Shown: one piece after another, positions 7,850 through 15,435 of the stretch
Layout of the letters: every line of letters starts with the position of its first letter
Position numbering within the stretch: position 1 is the stretch's first letter
Assembly (NCBI RefSeq): GCF_900110835.1
Contig: NZ_FOJG01000001.1
Location: 558,001-622,000 of the forward strand
Length of the DNA: 64,000 nucleotides
DNA from: Chitinophaga arvensicola
GTDB taxonomy: Bacteria > Bacteroidota > Bacteroidia > Chitinophagales > Chitinophagaceae
Direction: 5' to 3'
Notes under the pieces: generated by a model
What the model was told of the DNA's origin: nothing
Seen by the model: the letters and a program-made list of their open reading frames with translations, nothing else
The model's database searches: none
Position numbers and translations under genes: made by a program

Positions 7850-8352
7850 GTCTCTTTTAAGAATTGTCTGAAAGACTTCATCGCATCTTTCAGGATGTCA
7901 TTTATTTGCTCTTCCGGCAAAGCCAGCAATCGAGCGATCGTTGTGATTGATAATCCTTTAAAATAACTAAGCCGGAACACTTGCTGCTGATCGGCCGGCA
8001 GGATCATATAGAACTGCTGCAATACGCCTTCTTCCTGTTTCATCAGTTCCTTACCGGTTAATGCTGTTTCCGGCAAGGCTTCCTTAATGGCGAATTCTCT
8101 CGTTTTTCGTAATAACCAGGCAAACAATGTACGATGACCTGAGGTTTGAAAAGCTGCAATGTGATGAAAGGCCCAGAAAAATACTTTCACGATCACTTCA
8201 TCCGCCCTTTCTTTTACGGGAACCAGTTGCAATACAATACCATAAAGAGCTCCCGCGTAGCGGTCGTACAACAACTCCTTAGCCGCAGGATCTCCTATCA
8301 CTAATCGCTCAATGAGCATTTGCTCACTTATATGTGCCAAATCTCTCCGCAA
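7840..8352 (-). CDS. ECF-type RNA polymerase sigma factor
   Basis: A sigma-70 family protein of about 170 residues. Region 2 covers ERLVIGDPAAKELLYDRYAGALYGIV and region 4 covers LPADQQQVFRLSYFKGLSITTIARLLALPEEQI, a helix-turn-helix. The start is uncertain: TTG at 8352 keeps the HISEQ segment that relatives share, while the first ATG is at 8319 and would give 159 residues. It overlaps the first of two anti-sigma-like genes by 10 nt. What it responds to is unknown. Confidence 0.85.
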   Translation of the reverse strand: MRRDLAHISEQMLIERLVIGDPAAKELLYDRYAGALYGIVLQLVPVKERADEVIVKVFFWAFHHIAAFQTSGHRTLFAWLLRKTREFAIKEALPETALTGKELMKQEEGVLQQFYMILPADQQQVFRLSYFKGLSITTIARLLALPEEQINDILKDAMKSFRQFLKETWN

Positions 8353-8457
8353 AGAAGTTGTGTACCAGGTTTAGAATGCTAATATATAAAAATAAAACGC
8401 TCTTAATGTCATAACACCTAATATCAATTTATCAACACATTTAGCTAAAATGGATAA

Positions 8458-8964
8458 CTACCCGATCAAATTGAGCCTGTATAGCCAATATTGCTGCCCC
8501 AGCAGCGGTTCCAGTTCCCGCTCCAGCACAAATCCAAGCCCCTCGTAGATATGCCGGGCATCCGGCATGATGGTACTTGTATGCAGTCCCAGTACCTGCT
8601 CACCCTGCTTCCGGGCTTCCTCAATACACAAGGCCGTTAACCGGCGGCCAATGCCCCGGCCCCTGAAATCGGGATGTACTCCCAGTCGGCGCACATTCGC
8701 CCATTCTGCCGGACAGGTAGGCGTTGGATGCCCGGATGGTACCAGGAACACGGCCCCCGCCAGGCGGCCACCCTCTTCGCAGATAAAAGTGACGGATATT
8801 TCCATCAATTCCTGCAACACCGTCTCATTGCTCATACTCTGCTCCATCCGCCCCCAGTGTTCCGGTGTGAGCACACGCTCAAACTGTCCGTAGCTGTGCA
8901 TTAATACCTCCCGTACGGCCTCCGCATCAGCAGGTATGGCTTTCCGGTAATTTAGTGTATCCAT
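8458..8964 (-). CDS. GNAT N-acetyltransferase
   Basis: A 168-residue acetyltransferase. The acetyl-CoA binding motif is RGRGIGRRL after VRRLGVHPDF, and the C-terminal ARHIYEGLGFVLERE is also typical. The substrate is unknown. It stands upstream of the ECF sigma gene on the same strand with a gap of about 105 nt, so they are probably separate units. Confidence 0.87.
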   Translation of the reverse strand: MDTLNYRKAIPADAEAVREVLMHSYGQFERVLTPEHWGRMEQSMSNETVLQELMEISVTFICEEGGRLAGAVFLVPSGHPTPTCPAEWANVRRLGVHPDFRGRGIGRRLTALCIEEARKQGEQVLGLHTSTIMPDARHIYEGLGFVLERELEPLLGQQYWLYRLNLIG

Positions 8965-9087
8965 AACCGTTATTTAAACCCTTCCCGTCCAACAATTTCT
9001 GATCTCCGGTTGTTGAAAGTAATCGGGCACGGGAATACTTAAAATTACAATATGATAATACTCATATTTCTTTTTTCTGCCGCACGA

Positions 9088-9095
9088 TAATTTTG
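9088..9095 (+). promoter_or_regulatory. -7 element of the CoA-transferase gene
   Basis: TAATTTTG fits TAnnTTTG and lies 16 nt before the ATG at 9112; the -33 element is not clear. Confidence 0.4.
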
Positions 9096-9111
9096 GAGAA
9101 AATAATCACGC

Positions 9112-10383
9112 ATGTCTTACACGTCCATCACAGCCGCCGTACAACTGATCCAATCCGGGCATACCGTTTTCATACATACCGCCGCCGCTACCCCGCGCGA
9201 ACTGGTGAACGCGATGACCGCCCGCAGCAACGAATTAAAGCAAGTGCGCCTTGTCAGCATACACACCGAATGGGAAGCGCCCTACGCAGAAATGCAGCAT
9301 GTACACGCCTTCCAGATAGATGCCTTCTTTGTAGGGAAAAATATCCGGAAAGCCGTCAATGAAGGCAGGGCCAACTATGTACCCATGTTCCTCAGTGAAA
9401 TTCCCCGGTATTTCCGGACCCTTGAACATCCCATAGACGTGGCGCTCATCTCCGTTTCACCTCCGGATAAAAACGGCTATTGTACGCTCGGCGTGTCCTG
9501 CGATGTATCCAAAGCAGCCGTAGATACCGCGAAGATCATTATCGCAGAAATAAACCCCCGCATGCCGCGCGTACTGGGCGATGGCGTGATTCATATCTCA
9601 AAGATCGATGCCGCTGTAGAAGTGGATTATCCCATTTACGCCCAAACCATCAAACCACCCAGCGATACAGAACTTTCCATAGGCCGGCATGTGGCCTCGC
9701 TGATAGATGACCGCGCCACCCTGCAGATGGGCATCGGTGGTATTCCTAACGCCGTTCTGCAATGCCTGACCAACCACAAAGACCTGGGCATCCACACGGA
9801 AATGTTTTCCGATGGGATCATCGACCTGGTGCAGAAAGGCGTTATTACCGGCAAGTACAAAACCGTACATCCTGGCCTGCTCATCTCCAGCTTTGCCATC
9901 GGCAGCCAGCGCCTGTACGACTTTATGGATACCAATCTCATTATGCGCCTCATGGACGTGGAATATGTAAATAACCCCACCACCATCCGCAAAAATCCAA
10001 GGGTCACTGCTATCAACAGTGCGATTGAAATAGATATATTCGGCCAGGTATGCGCTGACTCAATCGGGTTCAGACAATACAGCGGTGTAGGCGGACAAAT
10101 GGATTTTATGCGCGGCGCAGCGCTTTCCGAAAACGGGAAACCCATTATCGCTATCCCCTCCACCACTTCGAAAGGCATTTCCCGTATTGTATCCCAGCTG
10201 CAACCCGGTGCCAGCGTGGTAACCACCCGGGCACACGTGCATTATGTGGTAACGGAATACGGCATCGCCTACCTGAGAGGCAAAAACCTCCGGCAAAGAG
10301 CCCAGGCCCTCATCGATATTGCGCACCCTGACCACCGCGAAAAACTGGAGAAAGACGCATTTGAGATATTCAAAGTTTTCTGA
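9112..10383 (+). CDS. Acetyl-CoA hydrolase/CoA-transferase family protein
   Basis: A 423-residue cytoplasmic enzyme of the Cat1/4-hydroxybutyrate CoA-transferase family, which moves CoA between acetyl-CoA or another acyl-CoA and a carboxylic acid through a glutamyl-CoA thioester. The catalytic glutamate is expected at Glu230 in LGIHTEMFSDG. GIGGIPNAVL precedes it, and the C-terminal domain shows SGVGGQMDFMRGA and VVTTRAHVHYVVTEYG. Length is normal. The LpxR-like gene follows 16 nt later, so they may share a transcript although their roles seem unrelated. The exact acid substrate cannot be told. Confidence 0.92.
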   Translation: MSYTSITAAVQLIQSGHTVFIHTAAATPRELVNAMTARSNELKQVRLVSIHTEWEAPYAEMQHVHAFQIDAFFVGKNIRKAVNEGRANYVPMFLSEIPRYFRTLEHPIDVALISVSPPDKNGYCTLGVSCDVSKAAVDTAKIIIAEINPRMPRVLGDGVIHISKIDAAVEVDYPIYAQTIKPPSDTELSIGRHVASLIDDRATLQMGIGGIPNAVLQCLTNHKDLGIHTEMFSDGIIDLVQKGVITGKYKTVHPGLLISSFAIGSQRLYDFMDTNLIMRLMDVEYVNNPTTIRKNPRVTAINSAIEIDIFGQVCADSIGFRQYSGVGGQMDFMRGAALSENGKPIIAIPSTTSKGISRIVSQLQPGASVVTTRAHVHYVVTEYGIAYLRGKNLRQRAQALIDIAHPDHREKLEKDAFEIFKVF

Positions 10384-10399
10384 TCCTAAGACCATTCGT

Positions 10400-11407
10400 A
10401 TGAAGAGATGGCTACCCTTGTTTTTTCTTTGCCTACTGGCAATGACCGCATCCGCGCAAATCACACAGGATGCTACCAAACAACTAAGGATATACGAAGA
10501 CGACGACTTCTTCAATATCTGGGGACGCGGCACCGATCGTGGCTACAGTAACGGCAGCAGCATTGGCTATCTCTATATGAAAAAAAAGAAATCGGTATTC
10601 CTGGATAAATGGATCCTGCCTGTAGCAGGTCCTCATGCCATTAACGTATTTGAATGGGATGGCATGCAGATCATGATTACCCCCAACCAGATTGCCGATA
10701 CCAGCTATATTCCAAAAGACTTTTACTACGCCGGCGCGTTATATGCCACCCACGGGCTTACTTCCTATAACCCGGAGAGAAAATACAGTTTCCATTCGGA
10801 GTTTGTGTTTGGAGTACTGGGCCCATGGGCATTTGCCAAAGAAACCCAGACTTTTTTCCATAACCTCATCGGCTACCAGCCACCCAGAGGATGGGAATAC
10901 CAGGTACCCAACGCCCCTTTGATCAATTATAACTTTACCTATGAAATTATGCTCTGGAATCCTGTGGATTACCTGGAAATTGTAGGGAGCGCCAATGGCA
11001 AAATCGGTACGATGACCACCAGCGCCAGCGCCCTTACTTATATCCGGGCCGGACTCTTCAATCCTTACTTCGGCCACCGCGACCTCGCAGTAGCTACCAA
11101 ACGACGATTCCAGCTATATGCCATGGCCCGGCCACAATTCAGCATGATAGGCTATAACGCGCTGCTGCAGGGTGGCATTTTCAGGTCAAGGAACAGCAAC
11201 TTCGAAGAACTCAACAATTACCAGGAAACACATATGCGGCATTGGACTATCGGCATGGATTATGGCATCGGTATTGTTATTAACCGGGCTTCCATTAACT
11301 ACACCCAGAAAACACGTACAGAGTGGATGAGCGGCACGGGGAAACATTCGGTGGGTAATATTACCCTCCTCATTCCCATCTCCCGTAAAACTATTCCCGG
11401 CGATTAA
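10400..11407 (+). CDS. LpxR-like lipid A deacylase (DUF2219), outer membrane
   Basis: A 335-residue outer-membrane beta-barrel protein, started at the ATG at 10400 because a signal peptide (to about residue 20, TASAQ) begins there. Family marks: an acidic start EDDDFF, TDRGYSNG, then FGVLGP (residues 137-142), a histidine at 154 and PPRGWEYQVPNAP near 161. In LpxR these line the active site that removes the 3'-linked acyloxyacyl chain of lipid A. That would change surface charge or recognition of the LPS. It lies 16 nt after the CoA-transferase gene. Confidence 0.85.
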   Translation: MKRWLPLFFLCLLAMTASAQITQDATKQLRIYEDDDFFNIWGRGTDRGYSNGSSIGYLYMKKKKSVFLDKWILPVAGPHAINVFEWDGMQIMITPNQIADTSYIPKDFYYAGALYATHGLTSYNPERKYSFHSEFVFGVLGPWAFAKETQTFFHNLIGYQPPRGWEYQVPNAPLINYNFTYEIMLWNPVDYLEIVGSANGKIGTMTTSASALTYIRAGLFNPYFGHRDLAVATKRRFQLYAMARPQFSMIGYNALLQGGIFRSRNSNFEELNNYQETHMRHWTIGMDYGIGIVINRASINYTQKTRTEWMSGTGKHSVGNITLLIPISRKTIPGD

Positions 11408-11432
11408 CGTTATGTATCAAAACTCATTTCCT

Positions 11433-11981
11433 ATGTATTTTAAAAGGCTCCTCCTCGCTGTTGGCACGCTGGCAGCTATTTCCTGTAATAACGGTACCCC
11501 GAAGGCACCGGTAGACAGTACTGATACCAATACAGATACTGACACTGCGCTCAACGTGTCTCCCAATCCCAGCAGCCAGCTGGAAGTAAAACCTATTTCC
11601 GGCTACTTTCTGAAAAATACGATCCAGGTAAACGATAGCCTTACTTTCTGGATTGTTGATAATCAGAAGTCGTTCGACAGCCTGTTTGGAGCAGCTAAAA
11701 CCATGAACAATACCATCGACAAGCCTGATTTCGGCACCCAGATTGTAATCGCCGCCACCATGCCGCCCACGTTCTATGGTACACAGATCCAACTGGCATC
11801 TGCCTTGTCCGACAACGCAAATAACAATGCCATCCTGCATTTTGCAGCTACGTCGAACCCGGATAAAAGCACAGCCAGCACGGCTCCCCTATGGCTGGGC
11901 GCAGTACCCAAAACCGGTAAAAGCACCTTCCAGCTGTATACAGGCGATCAGTTAACCAAAACCATTACTACGCAGCAATAG
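11433..11981 (+). CDS. Hypothetical lipoprotein
   Basis: An unrecognised lipoprotein of 182 residues from the ATG at 11433 (an ATG at 11412 would add 7 residues before the signal peptide). The lipobox cysteine is Cys18 (LAAISC), followed by a Thr/Asp/Ser-rich spacer of about 30 residues. The remaining domain has many predicted beta-strands and two hydrophobic runs (QIVIAATMPP and LWLGAV) but no motif I know. It follows the LpxR-like gene after 25 nt. Confidence 0.65.
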   Translation: MYFKRLLLAVGTLAAISCNNGTPKAPVDSTDTNTDTDTALNVSPNPSSQLEVKPISGYFLKNTIQVNDSLTFWIVDNQKSFDSLFGAAKTMNNTIDKPDFGTQIVIAATMPPTFYGTQIQLASALSDNANNNAILHFAATSNPDKSTASTAPLWLGAVPKTGKSTFQLYTGDQLTKTITTQQ

Positions 11982-12008
11982 CTAACCGATAAAGGCATAT
12001 TAACCGGA

Positions 12009-12479
12009 CTATCCTGCGGTACCAAAGATTTTTTCTATGGCCTGATGACGGTAGATAAACAGTTCATCCAGCTGCTTTTTCACAAACAGCCAGTGCGCCA
12101 GTTTGCCCAGGAGGCCAAATGGTAGCCGGTAATGAACCATGTCTGTCATTTTAACGCCTTCCGGCACCATCTGGAAATGATGTTCGTGGTGCCAGATGTG
12201 GTAAGGGCCCACACGTTGCTCATCAACAAAATAATTCAGGTATTCCACGTGGGTGATCTCTGTCATCCACTCCAGCGGTATTCCCAGCACCGGCGATACC
12301 AGGTAGGTAATAATCTGCCCCGGGTATACCTGTCCGGTATAGGGCGGAGAAGTGACCGTAAACCGCATGGCGGGAGGCGTAATATGCGCCAGGTTGCCAG
12401 GGCTGGAAAAATAGTTCCAGACCTCTTCCGGTGTGGCCGGGATGACCTGGGTATGTTGTAATAAGTAGATACTGGGCAT
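12009..12479 (-). CDS. SRPBCC (START-like) ligand-binding protein
   Basis: A 156-residue protein of the SRPBCC superfamily, beginning YLLQHTQVIPATPEEVWNYFSSPGNLAHITPP, the typical first strand, helix and turn. Later HIWHHEHHFQMVPEGVKMTDMVHYRLPFG and a long C-terminal helix also fit. Members of this subgroup often accompany membrane or NAD-binding proteins as cell-division-inhibitor-like proteins, but none lies here. The ligand is unknown. Confidence 0.85.
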   Translation of the reverse strand: MPSIYLLQHTQVIPATPEEVWNYFSSPGNLAHITPPAMRFTVTSPPYTGQVYPGQIITYLVSPVLGIPLEWMTEITHVEYLNYFVDEQRVGPYHIWHHEHHFQMVPEGVKMTDMVHYRLPFGLLGKLAHWLFVKKQLDELFIYRHQAIEKIFGTAG

Positions 12480-12541
12480 ACCTAAAATTACGGATATGTG
12501 GACAAGCGCGGGCCAAATTCGTAATTCTTTAAATGAGTTCG

Positions 12542-12549
12542 TAAGTTTG
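12542..12549 (+). promoter_or_regulatory. -7 element of the Ig-like lipoprotein gene
   Basis: TAAGTTTG fits TAnnTTTG and lies 25 nt before the ATG; the -33 element is weak. Confidence 0.4.
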
Positions 12550-12574
12550 TAGCCTACTTAATCCGATCAGGTAC

Positions 12575-14032
12575 ATGAATCAATATATCAGGAGCTGGGT
12601 TTTCTGGCTGATGTTTATAATCGTTTCCATTTCATTTACGCGGTGCGCCAACATTGTACCACCCAGCGGTGGCCCGAGGGACAGTGTTCCACCCGTACTG
12701 CTCCAGGTGACGCCCAGGGACTCTTCCCTGCACTTCAAAAGCAAAAAGGTATCGTTTATCTTTGATGAATACGTGGAACTGGACAATGTGAACGATAAAC
12801 TGATTGTATCGCCGACCCTGAAAAGGCTCCCTATTGTAACGGCCAAACTGCACACCGTTACCCTGGAAATCAAAGACACCCTTCAACCCAATACTACCTA
12901 CACATTCAACTTCGCCGATGCCATCCGCGATATCAACGAACGCAATATCACGGCGGATTTCCAGTATGTGGTATCTACCGGCGATTACCTGGACAGCCTC
13001 CAGGTGACCGGACACCTGATAGATGCGGAGAACGGACGGGTAGATAGTAACGTGGCTGTAATGCTGTACCGCGATCTCACGGACTCCATTGTGGCCAAAG
13101 AGAAGCCCGTGTATTATGCGAAAACCAAAGGAGATGGCTCTTTCCGGTTTAAAAACATCGCCCCGGGGTCCTATAAAATGTTTGCGCTCAAAGAAGAAGA
13201 CCGGGACTTGCAGTATAATCAGCCTACTGAGATGATCGCTTTCCTGGAAGCGCCTATCGTTTTAACCGAAAAGAACCTGTCCGACGTAAACCTGTTGCTG
13301 TTCATGGAAACAGACAGCACCATCAAACCGCCGGCAGAGCCAATAGACTCGTCCCTGATTGACCAGGAAGAAGAGGAAAAGAAAAAGAAGAAACTGCCTA
13401 AATTAACCGCTTCCGCTACGCTGGATGGTGGGCAGCAGGAATTACCAGCCCCGCTGCGGATCACGTTTTCCCTGCCGCTGCGTAACCTGGACAGTGCCAG
13501 AACCATTCTCGGGGAAGACAGTTCCTATACACCGGTTACGTTTACCAGCACCATGGATTCTACCAAAACGAAGTTAACGATCGGGTATCCGTGGAAAGAG
13601 GGTACGCCCTACCGGTTTATTTTGCCAAAAGATGCGCCTACGGATACGGCCGGACAAACACTGGCCAGGGCTGATACCATTAATTTCAGGAGCAAGAAGG
13701 TAGCCGATTACGCCATTTTCACCGTTACAGAGTTCAATATCAGCGATAGTACCCGGGATGCCATCAATGATACTGCTATGCACTATGTAGTGCAATTGGT
13801 GCAGGATAAGACGATCAAGTATTCGGGGACCATTGTAAACGGCAAGTGGAGCCAGCGGTTTATCACGCCGGGTGAGTACGAAATCCGGATACTGCTCGAT
13901 ACCAATGGTAACGGGAAATGGGACCGGGGTAATTATTTCACTCATCCGAAGAAACAGCCGGAGCGGGTGATCAACATTGAAAAGGTGAACCTGAAGGCGT
14001 ACTGGACGGTCCCCAAGAAAATATCTATCTAA
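12575..14032 (+). CDS. Ig-like domain lipoprotein (Big_5 type)
   Basis: A 485-residue lipoprotein with lipobox cysteine Cys24 (SFTRC) and the very typical start CANIVPPSGGPRDSVPP of Bacteroidota Ig-like (Big_5) proteins. The first Ig-like domain covers about residues 40-135, a carboxypeptidase-regulatory-like fold with FRFKNIAPGSYKMFAL follows near 190, an acidic then lysine-rich linker near 262-275, and a second Big_5-like region after it. It ends with a strand rich in charged residues (LLDTNGNGKWDRG). The function is structural or adhesive; no enzyme motif is seen. recR follows 58 nt later with its own promoter. Confidence 0.85.
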   Translation: MNQYIRSWVFWLMFIIVSISFTRCANIVPPSGGPRDSVPPVLLQVTPRDSSLHFKSKKVSFIFDEYVELDNVNDKLIVSPTLKRLPIVTAKLHTVTLEIKDTLQPNTTYTFNFADAIRDINERNITADFQYVVSTGDYLDSLQVTGHLIDAENGRVDSNVAVMLYRDLTDSIVAKEKPVYYAKTKGDGSFRFKNIAPGSYKMFALKEEDRDLQYNQPTEMIAFLEAPIVLTEKNLSDVNLLLFMETDSTIKPPAEPIDSSLIDQEEEEKKKKKLPKLTASATLDGGQQELPAPLRITFSLPLRNLDSARTILGEDSSYTPVTFTSTMDSTKTKLTIGYPWKEGTPYRFILPKDAPTDTAGQTLARADTINFRSKKVADYAIFTVTEFNISDSTRDAINDTAMHYVVQLVQDKTIKYSGTIVNGKWSQRFITPGEYEIRILLDTNGNGKWDRGNYFTHPKKQPERVINIEKVNLKAYWTVPKKISI

Positions 14033-14040
14033 ATCACGAT

Positions 14041-14068
14041 AGCGGAGGGGGCTGCAGTTCCCTCCGCT
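14041..14068 (+). terminator. Hairpin after the Ig-like gene
   Basis: AGCGGAGGG and its exact complement, 9 nt after the stop codon; there is no T-run, so it may be a weak terminator. It overlaps the upstream promoter region of recR. Confidence 0.5.
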
Positions 14069-14078
14069 GCAATATTCC

Positions 14079-14086
14079 TAACTTTG
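14079..14086 (+). promoter_or_regulatory. -7 element of recR
   Basis: TAACTTTG ends only 4 nt before the recR ATG, so transcription would begin at or very near the start codon. The -33 element is weak. Confidence 0.45.
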
Positions 14087-14090
14087 CACT

Positions 14091-14711
14091 ATGATATTTT
14101 CGTCTGCACTGATAGAAAACGCGGTAAATGAATTTGCCAAATTGCCGGGGATCGGTAAAAAAACCGCCCTGCGCCTGGTGTTGCACCTCCTGAAACAGGA
14201 AACGGCCCAGGTAGAACAGTTTGGTGATGTGATAAGCAGAATGCGTCAGCAGATACAGTTCTGCCAGGTTTGTCACAATGTATCCGATGCGCCTGTATGC
14301 AGTATTTGCAGCAGCCATTCCCGGCAAAAGCAGGTAGTATGTGTGGTAGAAAGCATCCGGGATGTGATGGCCATTGAAAATACGCAGCAGTTCAATGGTT
14401 TGTACCATGTGCTGGGAGGCATTATTTCCCCGATCGATGGGATTGGTCCTGATCAGTTGAATATTCATTCGCTGGTGGAAAGGGTACAGCACCAGGGCGT
14501 AGAAGAGGTGATTATGGCGGTAAGTCCTACGATTGAAGGCGATACGACTATCTACTATCTCTCTAAAAGATTAAAAGATTTCCCGGTAAAGATTACCACT
14601 ATTGCCCGGGGTATTGCCTTTGGGGGTGAATTGGAGTATGCCGATGAAATGACGCTGGCCAGATCTATCAGCAACCGGTTACCGCTGGAGAGTTATGTGC
14701 AGAATAAATAA
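14091..14711 (+). CDS. recR: Recombination mediator RecR
   Basis: A 206-residue protein that works with RecF/RecO to load RecA at gaps during DNA repair. It shows the N-terminal helix-hairpin-helix (FAKLPGIGKKTALRLVLHLL), the zinc finger CQVCHNVSDAPVCSIC, and a Toprim domain beginning VVCVVESIRDVMAIE with GGIISPIDGIGPDQL after it. Length is normal (about 200). The promoter element almost touches the start codon. Confidence 0.97.
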   Translation: MIFSSALIENAVNEFAKLPGIGKKTALRLVLHLLKQETAQVEQFGDVISRMRQQIQFCQVCHNVSDAPVCSICSSHSRQKQVVCVVESIRDVMAIENTQQFNGLYHVLGGIISPIDGIGPDQLNIHSLVERVQHQGVEEVIMAVSPTIEGDTTIYYLSKRLKDFPVKITTIARGIAFGGELEYADEMTLARSISNRLPLESYVQNK

Positions 14712-14741
14712 GCAGGTTATCCATATGTTATATAAAAAAAT

Positions 14742-14763
14742 ACGGGTGCTCAATAGCACCCGT
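14742..14763. terminator. Bidirectional terminator between recR and a small minus-strand gene
   Basis: ACGGGTGCT and its complement around CAAT. On the minus strand it is followed by seven T, so it best serves the gene ending at 14802; it also lies 31 nt after recR. Confidence 0.8.
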
Positions 14764-14801
14764 CTTCGTTTAACCTGTAATTCCACGTTATGAAAAGTTG
14801 T

Positions 14802-15023
14802 TCAGACAGCATCCTTCAAGGGATGGTCTGGAAATATTGTATGATTGGTTTCTGATTCCTGTTGTTGTGCCTGCAGCTCTTTCCACCGCTGCATTTCATA
14901 TTTATTTAAGAAGCATACCTTGAATACTTCCGGCTGGTTAGCGTCGCCTGTTTGCGGCACTGGTTGTAAACCAAGGCTGGCCAGGTGTTGATGCAGGGTA
15001 TGGATATGTTCTGAAATGGTCAT
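14802..15023 (-). CDS. Small hypothetical protein
   Basis: A 73-residue protein I do not recognise. It begins MTISEHIHTLHQHLASLGLQPVP, has a single cysteine (FKVCFLNKY), and is rich in Gln, His and Glu in the second half. No signal peptide or membrane segment. It lies on the same strand 55 nt after a 31-codon cysteine-rich peptide gene and before a good minus-strand terminator, so the two probably form one transcript. Confidence 0.5.
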   Translation of the reverse strand: MTISEHIHTLHQHLASLGLQPVPQTGDANQPEVFKVCFLNKYEMQRWKELQAQQQESETNHTIFPDHPLKDAV

Positions 15024-15078
15024 GACTGACGTAGTTTTTGTTGTAATAAAATATTGAGAAGAACTAATGACGAATCTC

Positions 15079-15174
15079 TTAATTGCAGCAAGAGCAACTA
15101 CAGGGAGTGCAGGCAGAGGGCTGGTGGGGGGCCATTTCCGGGTAAATCACTATATTTCTATCATTTTGTTGCAT
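15079..15174 (-). CDS. Cysteine-rich 31-residue peptide
   Basis: A short open reading frame from the ATG at 15174 to TAA. The first 19 residues carry no cysteine; the end is ACTPCSCSCCN, with five cysteines in the last ten residues. It starts about 15 nt after a predicted transcription start of a good promoter, the reason I list it. No signal peptide and no modification enzyme or transporter lies nearby. It could be a peptide natural-product precursor, a metal-binding peptide or a leader peptide; I cannot decide. Chance is possible for a frame this short. Confidence 0.4.
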   Translation of the reverse strand: MQQNDRNIVIYPEMAPHQPSACTPCSCSCCN

Positions 15175-15194
15175 GGTGTCTTTCTATTACCCTA

Positions 15195-15227
15195 CAAATA
15201 TAGTAGACTTTGTAGACTACTTCCAAA
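15195..15227 (-). promoter_or_regulatory. Promoter with internal palindrome for the cysteine-rich peptide unit
   Basis: Read on the minus strand: TTTG (15227-15224), 21 nt, then TATATTTG (15202-15195). The spacer holds an imperfect palindrome (AGTAG...CTACT, plus strand 15202-15221) with the 9-nt GTAGACTAC inside, placed where a repressor would block both elements. Confidence 0.55.
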
Positions 15228-15347
15228 TTAAATTTACAAGTATAAGTAAAATCTATATTTAACAGTCTAGTTATAAGTCTGCAAAAAATCGCAGGAGATC
15301 CCCGGCAGCAGGCAAATCACAAAACAATAAAATACCTGGGAAAAGGT

Positions 15348-15355
15348 TATATTTG
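15348..15355 (+). promoter_or_regulatory. -7 element of the metH operon
   Basis: TATATTTG predicts a start near 15361, so the RNA would begin just before the hairpin at 15365. No good -33 element is seen. Confidence 0.5.
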
Positions 15356-15364
15356 TGGACTCTT

Positions 15365-15420
15365 ACGGGGTGGATTTGTTTATTGTTCGACCCCGTTACA
15401 TTTCTTAACTGTAACTAATA
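15365..15420 (+). promoter_or_regulatory. Structured metH leader, possibly SAM-II-type riboswitch
   Basis: ACGGGGT (15365-15371) pairs with ACCCCGT (15390-15396) around a loop reading GGATTTG...ATTG, and GTTACA (15395-15400) pairs with TGTAAC (15410-15415), followed by TAATAAA. The loop and the 3' part TGTAACTAATAA recall the SAM-II consensus (GAUUU...AUUG, then UGUAGCUAAAAA), from memory. The element lies at the 5' end of the predicted transcript of a methionine synthesis gene, where SAM-II elements occur in Bacteroidota. The second hairpin is an addition to the minimal fold. Confidence 0.4.
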
Positions 15421-15435
15421 AACGCCTTGATAAAT

